The notes under the pieces were generated by a model, which did no database searches, was not told where the DNA came from, and was given only the letters and a program-made list of their open reading frames with translations. From assembly GCA_964526785.1 (NCBI GenBank), contig CAZGMJ010000026.1:3421-67420 (forward strand): 64,000 nucleotides of DNA, in the 5' to 3' direction. Made by a program: the position numbers and the translations under genes. Below, piece by piece: positions 17,241 through 25,505 of this stretch; the stretch's first letter is position 1; every line of letters begins with the position of its first letter. This DNA is from CAZGMJ01 sp964526785. Lineage in GTDB: Bacteria; Planctomycetota; Phycisphaerae; Sedimentisphaerales; Anaerobacaceae.

Positions 17241-17396
17241 TGCTCGCAGACCCGACGTCGCCGCAGACGGTCAGGATGGGTGCTCCCGACTGTAGCATGC
17301 AACCCGGCGTAATGAATCTTCCAGCCAGCCCTTGCTTAAGCGGCCAACGCTTTGGCCGCGCATCGATATCTGCCTGTTTCCTGCAACCGTTTTTCA

Positions 17397-17425
17397 TTGA
17401 CGCACCGGTGTTCGGCCGATACACT
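17397..17425 (+). promoter_or_regulatory. sigma-70-type promoter upstream of cdaA
   Basis: TTGACG at 17397-17402 and TACACT at 17420-17425, spaced by exactly 17 bases. This lies in the 322-base gap between the beta-helix gene and cdaA, about 130 bases before the cdaA start. The rest of that gap shows no gene. Confidence 0.55.
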
Positions 17426-17562
17426 ATGGGCGGCAGAGGTGTGTAAATGCGGTCTGAGGCGGGAGATAGGTTGAAAAAACCTTTTCTCCGGCTGATCGTC
17501 GCACCAATTTGTGGCCCGCGTTGGATGGCAAGGCATGGAATCGAGACGAAGGGACTTGATTA

Positions 17563-18360
17563 GTGGATATGCTCGTTGACTACTTTACCCGGGTTGCCAG
17601 CTACGGCTGGTGGCGCGTCGTCATTGAACTGCTGCTGATCGGTCTGGTCGTCTATTGGGTGGTGGATTTTCTCGAAGGTACACGCGGCGAGCGATTGTTC
17701 CGCGGCGTCATCTTCATACTGGTCACCGGCGTGCTCGTGCTCTACCTCGTCGTTGAGCGACTCGAATTCCTGCGTCTGCAGTTTCTATACAAAGGCTTCC
17801 TGATTGCGGTGTTGATCATCGCAGTCGCGGCGTTCCAGCCGGAAATCCGACGTGTGCTCATGCGCCTCGGCCAGCCGCGCCTGTGGATCAGTTCCCTCAA
17901 ACCCCTGTCGCGCACGACCGAGCAATTGGTCACGGCTGTGGCCGATCTTTCCACCGCCCGGACCGGCGCTATCATTGTCATCGAACGGCGCGTCGCTCTG
18001 GGGGAATTCATAGAGACGGGCGTCCGAATCGACGCCGACGTGAATGCGGAACTGCTAAGGACTATCTTCTATCCGGGTACGCCCCTGCACGACATGGCCG
18101 TTGTGATACGCGGCGACCGCATCGTCGCAGCCAGCGTGCAACTGCCTCTGGCGGAATTCGTTTCGCCCAGCCAGGAAGGAGGCGATACGGAACTGGGATC
18201 CCGTCATCGAGCCGCCCTGGGAATAACCTCGGGCTCCGATGCTCTCTGTGTGGTCGTCAGCGAGGAGACCGGAATAGTCTCGGTCGCCAAAAACGGCAAA
18301 CTGATCCGCGGCGTCGATCAGACCCAACTGCAGGCCGAACTGTCCGGTACCAAATTGTAA
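17563..18360 (+). CDS. cdaA: diadenylate cyclase, CdaA type
   Basis: 265 residues, membrane enzyme making c-di-AMP from two ATP. The N-terminus has about three transmembrane helices (VVIELLLIGLVVYWVVDFL, VIFILVTGVLVLYLVV, FLIAVLIIAVAAF), then the DisA_N/DAC domain from about 100. The RHR motif is intact (GSRHRAALG, about 213-217). The usual DGA motif reads DMA (TPLHDMAVVI, about 177-179). ARTGAIIVIER and the closing VSVAKNGKL are typical of the family. The GTG start is used because AAGGGA lies eight bases upstream; ATG at 17569 is the alternative. The YbbR-type gene 10 bp downstream is its usual partner. Confidence 0.9.
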   Translation: MDMLVDYFTRVASYGWWRVVIELLLIGLVVYWVVDFLEGTRGERLFRGVIFILVTGVLVLYLVVERLEFLRLQFLYKGFLIAVLIIAVAAFQPEIRRVLMRLGQPRLWISSLKPLSRTTEQLVTAVADLSTARTGAIIVIERRVALGEFIETGVRIDADVNAELLRTIFYPGTPLHDMAVVIRGDRIVAASVQLPLAEFVSPSQEGGDTELGSRHRAALGITSGSDALCVVVSEETGIVSVAKNGKLIRGVDQTQLQAELSGTKL

Positions 18361-18370
18361 GTAAGAGAAT

Positions 18371-19378
18371 ATGGCAACGGGTAAATTCAATTTCGGCAAG
18401 ATAGCGATTGTGCTGTTTCTCACCGCACTGATCTGGGTCTGGGCGGACCTGGCTCTCGATGAGACGCCTCCGCCAAGGCGCGGTCGTATCATCGCGGCCG
18501 ATTCGAGCGAGAGGATATGGGTCAGCTTCGGCCAGAGACCGTTCGTGGACATTGAGGTGACGCTCTCGGGGCCGCATTCGGCCTTCAACCGCCTGGACAG
18601 TCTGCTGCAGGAACAGCAGAACAACACCCGTCTGGAATTTGTTTTTGACGCCCGTTCCGAGCAGATGAACGAAGAGGGCGTGTATCCTTTGCGACTCCTT
18701 GATTTCCTGCAGAAGGACGAACGCCTCAAACGCCTCGGCCTGAAGGTTAAGAGCGTCGAACCGGAAGTCGTCATGGTCAACATCGTCGAACTGGTTGAGA
18801 AGACTCTGCCCGTCGAGTGCTTCGATGAGGACGGCGTTCAGCTCAAAGCTGAAAGCATCGTCCCTTCTACCGTCAAAATGTTTGTTCCCCAGGCCGCCCG
18901 AACCGCCCGGATCGAATTGTCTCGCGCGGAAATTGAGACGGCCCGCTCCAAAGTAATCGAGAGACAGCCCTTTGTGTATCTGACCGCCGATCAGCGCAAG
19001 GCCGCAGCCGAAACCGTCAGGATAAAACTGGCCGTCGACGAAAGCCCCCTCAGCGAGGGTACGATCACCGAAGCCAGATTGCGAATATGTTCGAGCCCGG
19101 GCATGCTCGGCAAGTACCGCATCGAAATTGAAAACCTCAGCGACGTCATCGGCCCGATCAAAATACGGGCAACCGGCCCGGCCAGGGATGCGTACCAGGC
19201 GATGCCGTACCACGTGATTCTCGAAGTCGACGAAGAGGACGCCGGTACCGAGCAGCAGCGCAAGGAGGTCAATTACAACTTCCCGCCCGAGTATCTTCGC
19301 GCCAATGAGATCGAGTTGAACCAGACGCCCATCGAGGCCAGATTCAGGCTGATTCCGATTCCTGTGCCGAACCCGTGA
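18371..19378 (+). CDS. cdaR: YbbR/CdaR-like regulator of diadenylate cyclase
   Basis: 335 residues: one N-terminal transmembrane helix (KIAIVLFLTALIWVWADLAL) followed by an extracytoplasmic part of beta-rich repeats. The NRLDSLLQE region and TLPVECFDEDGVQL segment fit divergent YbbR domains. In Firmicutes CdaR binds CdaA and modulates c-di-AMP synthesis; here the assignment rests mainly on position directly after cdaA and on topology. The C-terminus (last 35 bases) overlaps the convergent cstA 3' end. Sequence similarity to known CdaR is weak by eye. Confidence 0.65.
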   Translation: MATGKFNFGKIAIVLFLTALIWVWADLALDETPPPRRGRIIAADSSERIWVSFGQRPFVDIEVTLSGPHSAFNRLDSLLQEQQNNTRLEFVFDARSEQMNEEGVYPLRLLDFLQKDERLKRLGLKVKSVEPEVVMVNIVELVEKTLPVECFDEDGVQLKAESIVPSTVKMFVPQAARTARIELSRAEIETARSKVIERQPFVYLTADQRKAAAETVRIKLAVDESPLSEGTITEARLRICSSPGMLGKYRIEIENLSDVIGPIKIRATGPARDAYQAMPYHVILEVDEEDAGTEQQRKEVNYNFPPEYLRANEIELNQTPIEARFRLIPIPVPNP

Positions 19379-21101
19379 TTTCACGGCCGGGTTTGAGGAA
19401 AGTGATCCCCGCCTCGACCGTCATCCACAACGCCAGCGCAAAAATCCCCGTCCCGATCACCACGAGCAGCCAGTTCTTCTTGCCGACGAAGTTCAGACCG
19501 TTCTCAATCATCGCCCAGTTGGTTATCACCAGCATTATCAGACAGGGAATGCCGGTGAAAATATATCCGCGTCCGCCCCTGCCCCTGAGATAGAGCGTTA
19601 CGACCAGCAGCGCAAGCGCCGCCAGAAGCTGGTTGGCGCCGCCGAACAAGGGCCAGAGTTTCATCGCCCCGGTCCCGTCGGCGCCGGTTGCGAACGCCAG
19701 TCCCGCCGCCGTCAGTACCGCAAATGTCGTGGCTGTCCACCGATTGCCGAGCGCCGGAACGCGCAAGTCCGCCGCAAGTTCGCTGACAACGTATCGCTGC
19801 AAACGCACCGATGTATCCAGCGTCGTGCCCGCAAAGGACGCAATGAAGACGCCCATTAACGTCACGCCGATGGTTTCCGGCAGGCCCAGGGCGTTCATGA
19901 TGTTGGCCGCCCCGATGACCACCGGTGCGATCTTGTCCGAAAGCCCTTTGGCCCCGATCCAGGAACTGTAGAAATGCGCCCATGCGTCCTGCCCGGTGAG
20001 GATCGTAGCCGTGTCGTCTACCTGAATTTCCAAAGCCATCGCCACGCCCGCCCCAACGCATACGATCACCAATACCGCCAGGAAGCTCTCCAGCACCATC
20101 GAGCCGTATCCGACGAACTGGCAGTCTGGCTCCCGGGAAATCTGCTTTGGACTCGTCCCGGATGCCACCAGCGAATGGAATCCACTGATCGCGCCGCACG
20201 CGATAATCACGAACATAAAGGGCCATATCGAAGGCGTTCCCGCAGGAACGTTTGCATTGATCGCCGGGGCCACCAGCGGCAGATCACCGAATACCGAAGC
20301 GATAACCGTCCCGCCGACCAGCAGGCCCATTGCGATGAAAAGTTGCCAGGCGTTGATGTAGTCTCGCGGCTGGAGCAGCGTTGTGACCGGCAGTGTTGAC
20401 GCGATCCACGCGTAGATCAGCAGAAGAATCACCCATAACCCCGTCGGTGGTATGCCGAGAACGGTACCGAGCGTTATCGGCACCAACCCGCCGATCGAAA
20501 TGCAGATGTACATTCCCGCTACCGCCACGGCAGTTGCAAGCAGCACGCTCGCCCCCTTCTTATACACCGCCGTGCCCAGGCCGATCGCGATTGGAATCTG
20601 CAGCCAGACCGGAATCACGGCGCTGGGAAAGCGCGTGAAGACAGCCGCGATCACCACCCCGAAGATCGCAATGACGATCAGCAGTGTCAAAAAGACGACC
20701 GCAAAGAAAATGAACCGCACCCGCTTGTTGATGTATCGGGACGCAACCTCCGACAGGCTCTTGCCCTCGTTGCGCATCGATACCACCAGCGAGCCGAAAT
20801 CGTGCACCGCCCCCATGAAGATCGAACCGAAAAAAACCCACAATATCGCCGGCAGCCATCCCCAGATTACACCGATAGCGGGCCCGACGATCGGACCGGT
20901 TCCTGCAATCGACGTGTAATGATGTCCGAAAATAATTCCCTTGCGCGCCGGCACATAATCAACACCGTCGGCCAGTTCCCGCGCCGGTACCTTCGCGTGA
21001 GCATCGAGCTTGAAAATCTTCCTGGCGAGAAATCGTCCGTACGTGTGATAAGCGACAAGATACCCCGCCCCGCAGATGAGCATCAGTAACAACGTATCCA
21101 T
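19344..21101 (-). CDS. cstA: carbon starvation protein CstA family transporter
   Basis: 585 residues, polytopic membrane protein with well over ten hydrophobic helices. Family hallmarks: GYLVAYHTYGRFLARKIF at the N-terminus, DGVDYVPARKGIIFGHHYTSIAGTGPIVGPA, and SGFHSLVASGTSPKQISRE with the DCQFVGYGSMVLES continuation, all typical of CstA/BtsT-type transporters (peptides or pyruvate). ATG 21101 is supported by AGAGGA upstream and by the family N-terminus; a longer frame to 21164 would add residues from der. It begins 40 bp after der on the same strand. Its end overlaps the cdaR-like gene by 35 bp tail to tail. Substrate here is unproven. Confidence 0.88.
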   Translation of the reverse strand: MDTLLLMLICGAGYLVAYHTYGRFLARKIFKLDAHAKVPARELADGVDYVPARKGIIFGHHYTSIAGTGPIVGPAIGVIWGWLPAILWVFFGSIFMGAVHDFGSLVVSMRNEGKSLSEVASRYINKRVRFIFFAVVFLTLLIVIAIFGVVIAAVFTRFPSAVIPVWLQIPIAIGLGTAVYKKGASVLLATAVAVAGMYICISIGGLVPITLGTVLGIPPTGLWVILLLIYAWIASTLPVTTLLQPRDYINAWQLFIAMGLLVGGTVIASVFGDLPLVAPAINANVPAGTPSIWPFMFVIIACGAISGFHSLVASGTSPKQISREPDCQFVGYGSMVLESFLAVLVIVCVGAGVAMALEIQVDDTATILTGQDAWAHFYSSWIGAKGLSDKIAPVVIGAANIMNALGLPETIGVTLMGVFIASFAGTTLDTSVRLQRYVVSELAADLRVPALGNRWTATTFAVLTAAGLAFATGADGTGAMKLWPLFGGANQLLAALALLVVTLYLRGRGGRGYIFTGIPCLIMLVITNWAMIENGLNFVGKKNWLLVVIGTGIFALALWMTVEAGITFLKPGREITGSAQESESA

Positions 21102-21141
21102 GTGATTCAATCCTCTTGCAAACTGTCGCCGCCGAACCGCA

Positions 21142-22494
21142 TCACCTGACCTCGCGCCGTGCACGCGCCAGCAGCCTGATCGGCACCTCGTCGATAGGCA
21201 GCATCGACTGTAATCTGTTTATTACGAATCTGCGATAATTTTCACTGAATAAGTCCGGATTGTTTACGAACATCAATATCGTAATGGGATTGACGGCGAT
21301 CTGCGTGGCATAATATATCTTCGGAAACACCATCCGGCCGCCCTTGGGCGAACGCTTCGCCTTGCCGGCGCTGATATGCTCGGCCTTGACCGCGTCGAAC
21401 ACTTTGTTCAGCCTCGGCGTCGGAATCCACATCGAAGATTGCTTGAACAACTCCGCCGCCAGATCGAGCACGCTCTGTACGTTCTTGCCCGTCTTGGCGG
21501 TCGTAAACGCCAGCGGTGCGAATCGCAAGCCGGGCAGAACCTTGCCCAGATACTCCTCATACGCGTCGGTGTCCGCATGATCCTTCGCCAGATCCCACTT
21601 GTTCACCACAATAATGCATGTCTTGTATTCCTCCCCGACGACCTTGGCGAGCTTCTTGTCCACCTGCGAAACCGGCAGCGTCGCATCGATCATAAACAGC
21701 ACCACGTCCGATCGACGGATCGAAGCGGTCGCCCGCACGTAGCCGTAGAATTCGATGCTGTCGGCCATCTTGCCCTTCTTGCGAACCCCCGCGGTATCGA
21801 TCACCACGATAGTGCGACCGTCCTTCTCGAAACGTACGTCCACCGCGTCCCGCGTCGTGCCCGGGGTCTCGCTGACGATCACGCGCTCGGACCCCACCAT
21901 CGCGTTGACCAGCGTGCTCTTGCCCGCATTGCGCTTGCCCAGAACGGCGATCTTCATCACCGGTTCGGCCGGCTTGCTCGACTCCATATCGCTGATGCGC
22001 TCGAATATTTCATCCAGAAGCACCGCCTTGTTCAGATTGTTCTTCGCCGATATGCACAGAAACTCGCCGAAACCCAGCTTCGTAAACTCCGCCGCTGCCG
22101 GAAACAGCGTGGCCGTGTCCGCCTTGTTCGCCACTCCGATCACGTCCAGATCGAGTTTGCGCAGCAGTTGTGCGATCCGTTTATCCAGCGGCACAACCCC
22201 GTCGCGGATATCGACCATGAACAGCACGAGGTCCGCCGATTCGATGGCGGTGTGGATCTGCTGCTCGATATGATCGCTCAGATGATCGACGTCTACGATC
22301 CCGTAGCCTCCCGTGTCGATCAACTCGAAGTACCGCCCGTCCTCCGAACCGTCGCCGATGAACGTGCTGACCCGATCTCGTGTTACCCCGGCCGTCGGCT
22401 CGACGATGCTGATCCTCTGGCCGGCCAGCGCATTGAGCAGGCTGCTCTTGCCCACGTTCGGCCGGCCTATAATTGTCACCTGTGGTAACGCCAT
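21142..22494 (-). CDS. der: ribosome biogenesis GTPase Der (EngA), two tandem G domains
   Basis: 450 residues. First G domain: GRPNVGKSS (G1), DTGG (G3), NKAD (G4). Second G domain: GKRNAGKST (G1, a slight variation on the usual GRPNVGKS), TPGTTRDAV (G2), DTAGVRKK (G3) and NKWD (G4). The C-terminal KH-like domain follows (YYATQIAVNPITILMFVNNP). Der acts in 50S subunit assembly. Length and architecture are standard. It is followed by cstA on the same strand. Confidence 0.95.
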   Translation of the reverse strand: MALPQVTIIGRPNVGKSSLLNALAGQRISIVEPTAGVTRDRVSTFIGDGSEDGRYFELIDTGGYGIVDVDHLSDHIEQQIHTAIESADLVLFMVDIRDGVVPLDKRIAQLLRKLDLDVIGVANKADTATLFPAAAEFTKLGFGEFLCISAKNNLNKAVLLDEIFERISDMESSKPAEPVMKIAVLGKRNAGKSTLVNAMVGSERVIVSETPGTTRDAVDVRFEKDGRTIVVIDTAGVRKKGKMADSIEFYGYVRATASIRRSDVVLFMIDATLPVSQVDKKLAKVVGEEYKTCIIVVNKWDLAKDHADTDAYEEYLGKVLPGLRFAPLAFTTAKTGKNVQSVLDLAAELFKQSSMWIPTPRLNKVFDAVKAEHISAGKAKRSPKGGRMVFPKIYYATQIAVNPITILMFVNNPDLFSENYRRFVINRLQSMLPIDEVPIRLLARARREVR

Positions 22495-23300
22495 GTTCTG
22501 CTGCTAAACACCCGAAAACAAACTGGTTCCAAACACTCCATGCTAACAGTTTAAAGCTCGCTTGTCAGTACATTTCATCGACGTGCGCACATGCAGAGCT
22601 TTGCCCGAACCATATCGGCATGCAGGGCCTGACAGATTACGGCCGTGAGTGCATAATAAATTTAATCGGCATCTATCCTTCTCGTAATAGCCTCTTAATG
22701 AGTTGCTGGTATACAGACCGGTCCAGTGCCGTCGGTGTGCGATGGTCCGCCGGGACGCTGGAAAACGCCGGCTCTTCGAACAGCAGAATCATGGAGAAGA
22801 CCGGTCTCATCGTGGAGGCGGAAAAATGAGCCTTCAAAAAGGTTGTACGACAGAATCTGGAAGGAGACGTGAATGACGAGGCTGGAGTGAGGCCAACCAC
22901 CGCTGCGACAGACTCTTGAAAAAAGGTGAACCAGCACAGCTTAGGGAGCAGGAGCTGGTCCACCGGGCACAAGTCGGGAAACGTTCGCACGTCCCCGCTT
23001 GTATGCAATAGTCTAACATACCCGCGGCAACAAAGCAAGTCTGTGCCGATCTCCGCTTCCTGGTGATACGCGGAACTTGTGCGCCGTGATACCGCCGCGA
23101 CGGGGTGCGAACGGTTGCACGCAAAACGCTCAAAGGTCTCGATTAATCAATGGACAACGTCTGATGCAGGCTGTGACGAGGCCGGATTGGAATGAAACAG
23201 GATATTGAAAGGAGGTGTGCCCCGGGAGGAAGTGGATGGCAAGCGTGCAGTAACAATAAAGAGATCGCAGCAGATGCAATAGTTACAAGGAGAAACATAA
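22495..23300. other. 806-base gene-free region between der and the alkaline phosphatase
   Basis: No supported protein gene. Open frames on both strands (for example minus 22673-23038 and plus 22473-22829) lack ribosome binding sites and look like shadows of conserved structured DNA. The second half holds dense hairpin-forming sequence described as a separate RNA candidate. The last ~60 bases supply the RBS (AAGGAG) of the phosphatase gene. Confidence 0.5.
22840..23135 (+). ncRNA. candidate large structured noncoding RNA
   Basis: Several nested helices can be read on the plus strand. GGTG plus ACCAGC (22926-22937) pairs with GCTGGT plus CACC (22953-22963), 10 bp with one mismatch. CAAGTCGGG pairs with CCCCGCTTG around 22970-23002, with an inner ACGT/ACGT stem. 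A short GGCT/GGCC hairpin lies near 22881, and GTGC/GCAC around a GAAC/GTT stem near 23105-23122. GAAA- and AAAA-rich single-stranded linkers separate the helices, as in large ribozymes or element-associated RNAs. HEARO/omega-type RNA and a degenerate group II intron 5' domain are both possible; neither is established. No associated HNH/IscB or reverse transcriptase ORF is seen nearby. Boundaries and strand are estimates. Confidence 0.4.
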
Positions 23301-25412
23301 ATGAACAAGACCGTGAGAATAGTACTTGCCTTGCTGGCAGTGTCATTGCTGGTCGGACCCGCATGGGCCGACGGCAATCCCAAATACATCTTCTTCTTCA
23401 TTGGTGACGGCATGGCCTCGCCCCAGATTCACGCCGCCGAGGCGTATCTGGCCCAGATCGAGCAGCCGGACAATCCGGATGGCCTGTATGACGAACAGGG
23501 CAATCCCGCCAGTCTCGGCACCGCCGGCTCCAAACTGCTCAATATGAGCAAATGCCCCGTCGTCGGTATGCAGCGGACCTACGCGGACAACCGCTTCATC
23601 ACCGGTTCGGCCGCCTCCGCTACCGCAATGGCTTCGGGCATCAAGACCACCATCAACACCATCGGCATGGACCCAACCAAGACGATCCCGTGGTTGACCG
23701 TAGCCGAACTGGCAAAACAGGCGGGTATGAAGGTCGGTATCATATCGAGTGTCTCGATTGACCACGCCACGCCGGCCTGCTATTACGCACATGAAACCGA
23801 GCGCGGACACTACTGGAACATTGCCAATCAGCTTTCTGAGAGTGGCTTCGACTACTTCGGCGGCGGCGGCGCCAAGGGTGAGAGAATCAAGAATGGCCTG
23901 CGTCACTACGCTCCCGGACGCCCGGTCGCGGACGTATCCAACGATCCGATCGAATACGCCAGGACGAACGGCTACACGGTCGTTACAACCAGAGACCAGC
24001 TCCAGGCCGTGGCGCCCGGCACCAAAACGTTCGCCTATAACCACACGCTCGACCCAAGCTGGGCGCTCTACTACGACATGGATCGCGATACCAATGATCT
24101 GTCCATCGCCGAGTTCACCGCAGAAGGTATTCGCCTGCTGGACAATCCCAACGGCTTCTTCATGATGGTCGAAGCCGGCAAGATCGACTGGGCCTGCCAT
24201 GCCAACGACGCCAAAGCGGCGATCATGGACACCATTGCATTCGACGAAGCTGTCAAAGAAGCCATGGACTTCTACGCTGAGCACCCCGATGAGACCCTGA
24301 TCGTCATCACGGGCGACCACGAATGCGGTGGTATGACCCTCGGTGCGGCCGCAACCGCATACGAAACCGCGTACGAGATCCTCGAAGCCCAGAAGATGTC
24401 GTATGAGTACTTCGACTGGACGGAGTTGGCCGCGCACAAGGATATGGTTTACGACCCGAACCAGGACGGTGTGATCGAGCCTCAGTTCGACACCGACGGC
24501 GACGGCGTCGTCGATACGTGGGACAGCGCCATCGACATGAACGAGGACATCAAGGCACGAATCCTCGATGCCTTCGGTCTCGACTACGCACTGCTGTCGG
24601 ACTTCGACGTGCAGCAACTCGAAGCGGCCTACGACCGTTCGATGGGTGGCGAAGTTGTGGACACGGTGGAAGAGGATGCGGTCCTCTATTGGTACTATGA
24701 GCCGCTTACCGTGACCATCACGCATATTCTTAACCGCAAGGCCGGTATCGCCTGGACGTCCTACAGCCACACGGCCGTTCCCGTGCCCGTCTATGCGATG
24801 GGGCCATGTGCCGAGATGTTCGACGGGTACTACGAGAATACCGACCTGGCCAAAAAGGTGGCGGATGCCATGGGCGTCGGTGCAGACGCGCTTCGCGGCT
24901 ACGTTCCGCATCTGCTGAACATGCCGGAAGCCCAGGCACGCCGTGCGACCAGCGCCTCCGGTTACTACACGGCCGGCAAGGTCTCCTACGACTACATGCT
25001 TGGCGTGCCCGCCGGGCTGGTGGCCTTCCAGTGGCCCAGCGGCGGCACAATGGCCGAACCGGGCGCCGCGATTGATCTGGTCATCTCCCACGGCCCGGCC
25101 GCAGAAAAGGCCCCCGCCGTCTCGACACAACCGGCCACCGACGTCGCAGCCGAGTCGGTAACGCTCTGGGGCAAGGTCACTGACGCCGGCGGAGGTGCCT
25201 GCCGCTACCGCTTCCTCTACTGGACATCCGGCGATCTGTGGATCAGCCACACCGATTACGAAGGCTATGCTTCGCAGGATGAGATGTTCAGCCAGGTAGT
25301 CACCGGCTTGAAGCCCGGCAAGACCTATTGGTTCTGGGCCGAAGCCAGAAATTCCGCAGGCTTCAGCGATGGTTGGGCCTCCGGCATCAAGAGCTTTACG
25401 ACGAGCCAGTAA
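23301..25412 (+). CDS. exported alkaline phosphatase with C-terminal PASTA-like and fibronectin-III-like domains
   Basis: 703 residues with a signal peptide (cleavage after AWA). PhoA-family core, residues about 25-530: FFFIGDGM (metal site), TGSAASATAMASGIKT (nucleophile Ser about 103), SIDHATPACYYAH, GKIDWACHAND, ITGDHECGGM and SYSHTAVPVPV, so the metal ligands appear complete. The Asp that normally precedes the nucleophile is Gly (TGS instead of TDS). A DPNQDGVIEPQFDTDGDG insertion near 385 looks like calcium-binding loops. Residues about 537-600 (MPEAQARRATSASGYY, then VPAGLVAFQWPSGGTM) match a PASTA domain and about 605-703 an FN3 domain. AAGGAG lies upstream of ATG. Releases phosphate from organic esters outside the cytoplasm. 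Confidence 0.87.
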   Translation: MNKTVRIVLALLAVSLLVGPAWADGNPKYIFFFIGDGMASPQIHAAEAYLAQIEQPDNPDGLYDEQGNPASLGTAGSKLLNMSKCPVVGMQRTYADNRFITGSAASATAMASGIKTTINTIGMDPTKTIPWLTVAELAKQAGMKVGIISSVSIDHATPACYYAHETERGHYWNIANQLSESGFDYFGGGGAKGERIKNGLRHYAPGRPVADVSNDPIEYARTNGYTVVTTRDQLQAVAPGTKTFAYNHTLDPSWALYYDMDRDTNDLSIAEFTAEGIRLLDNPNGFFMMVEAGKIDWACHANDAKAAIMDTIAFDEAVKEAMDFYAEHPDETLIVITGDHECGGMTLGAAATAYETAYEILEAQKMSYEYFDWTELAAHKDMVYDPNQDGVIEPQFDTDGDGVVDTWDSAIDMNEDIKARILDAFGLDYALLSDFDVQQLEAAYDRSMGGEVVDTVEEDAVLYWYYEPLTVTITHILNRKAGIAWTSYSHTAVPVPVYAMGPCAEMFDGYYENTDLAKKVADAMGVGADALRGYVPHLLNMPEAQARRATSASGYYTAGKVSYDYMLGVPAGLVAFQWPSGGTMAEPGAAIDLVISHGPAAEKAPAVSTQPATDVAAESVTLWGKVTDAGGGACRYRFLYWTSGDLWISHTDYEGYASQDEMFSQVVTGLKPGKTYWFWAEARNSAGFSDGWASGIKSFTTSQ

Positions 25413-25434
25413 TCTCGTTTGAATCGCAATAACC

Positions 25435-25474
25435 CAGGGAGGCAGGGGCTTTCGGGCTCCTGTCTCCTGTTTTC
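25435..25474 (+). terminator. Rho-independent terminator after the alkaline phosphatase
   Basis: Long imperfect GC-rich hairpin (5' arm CAGGGAGGCAGGGGC, 3' arm GGCTCCTGTCTCCTG, loop TTTCG) followed by TTTT at 25470-25473, 22 bp after the phosphatase stop codon. It separates the phosphatase from the downstream YibE/F gene. Confidence 0.7.
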
Positions 25475-25505
25475 AATGTGGGGATGGTCGCTCGGATCAG
25501 GAGAT

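Noticed and set aside
22673..23038. 121-codon minus-strand frame in the der-phosphatase gap
   Set aside because: No RBS, overlaps strongly base-paired DNA; more likely a shadow of a conserved RNA.
22840..23300. Cobalamin or other known riboswitch upstream of the phosphatase
   Set aside because: The conserved B12-box and other core motifs could not be found on either strand.
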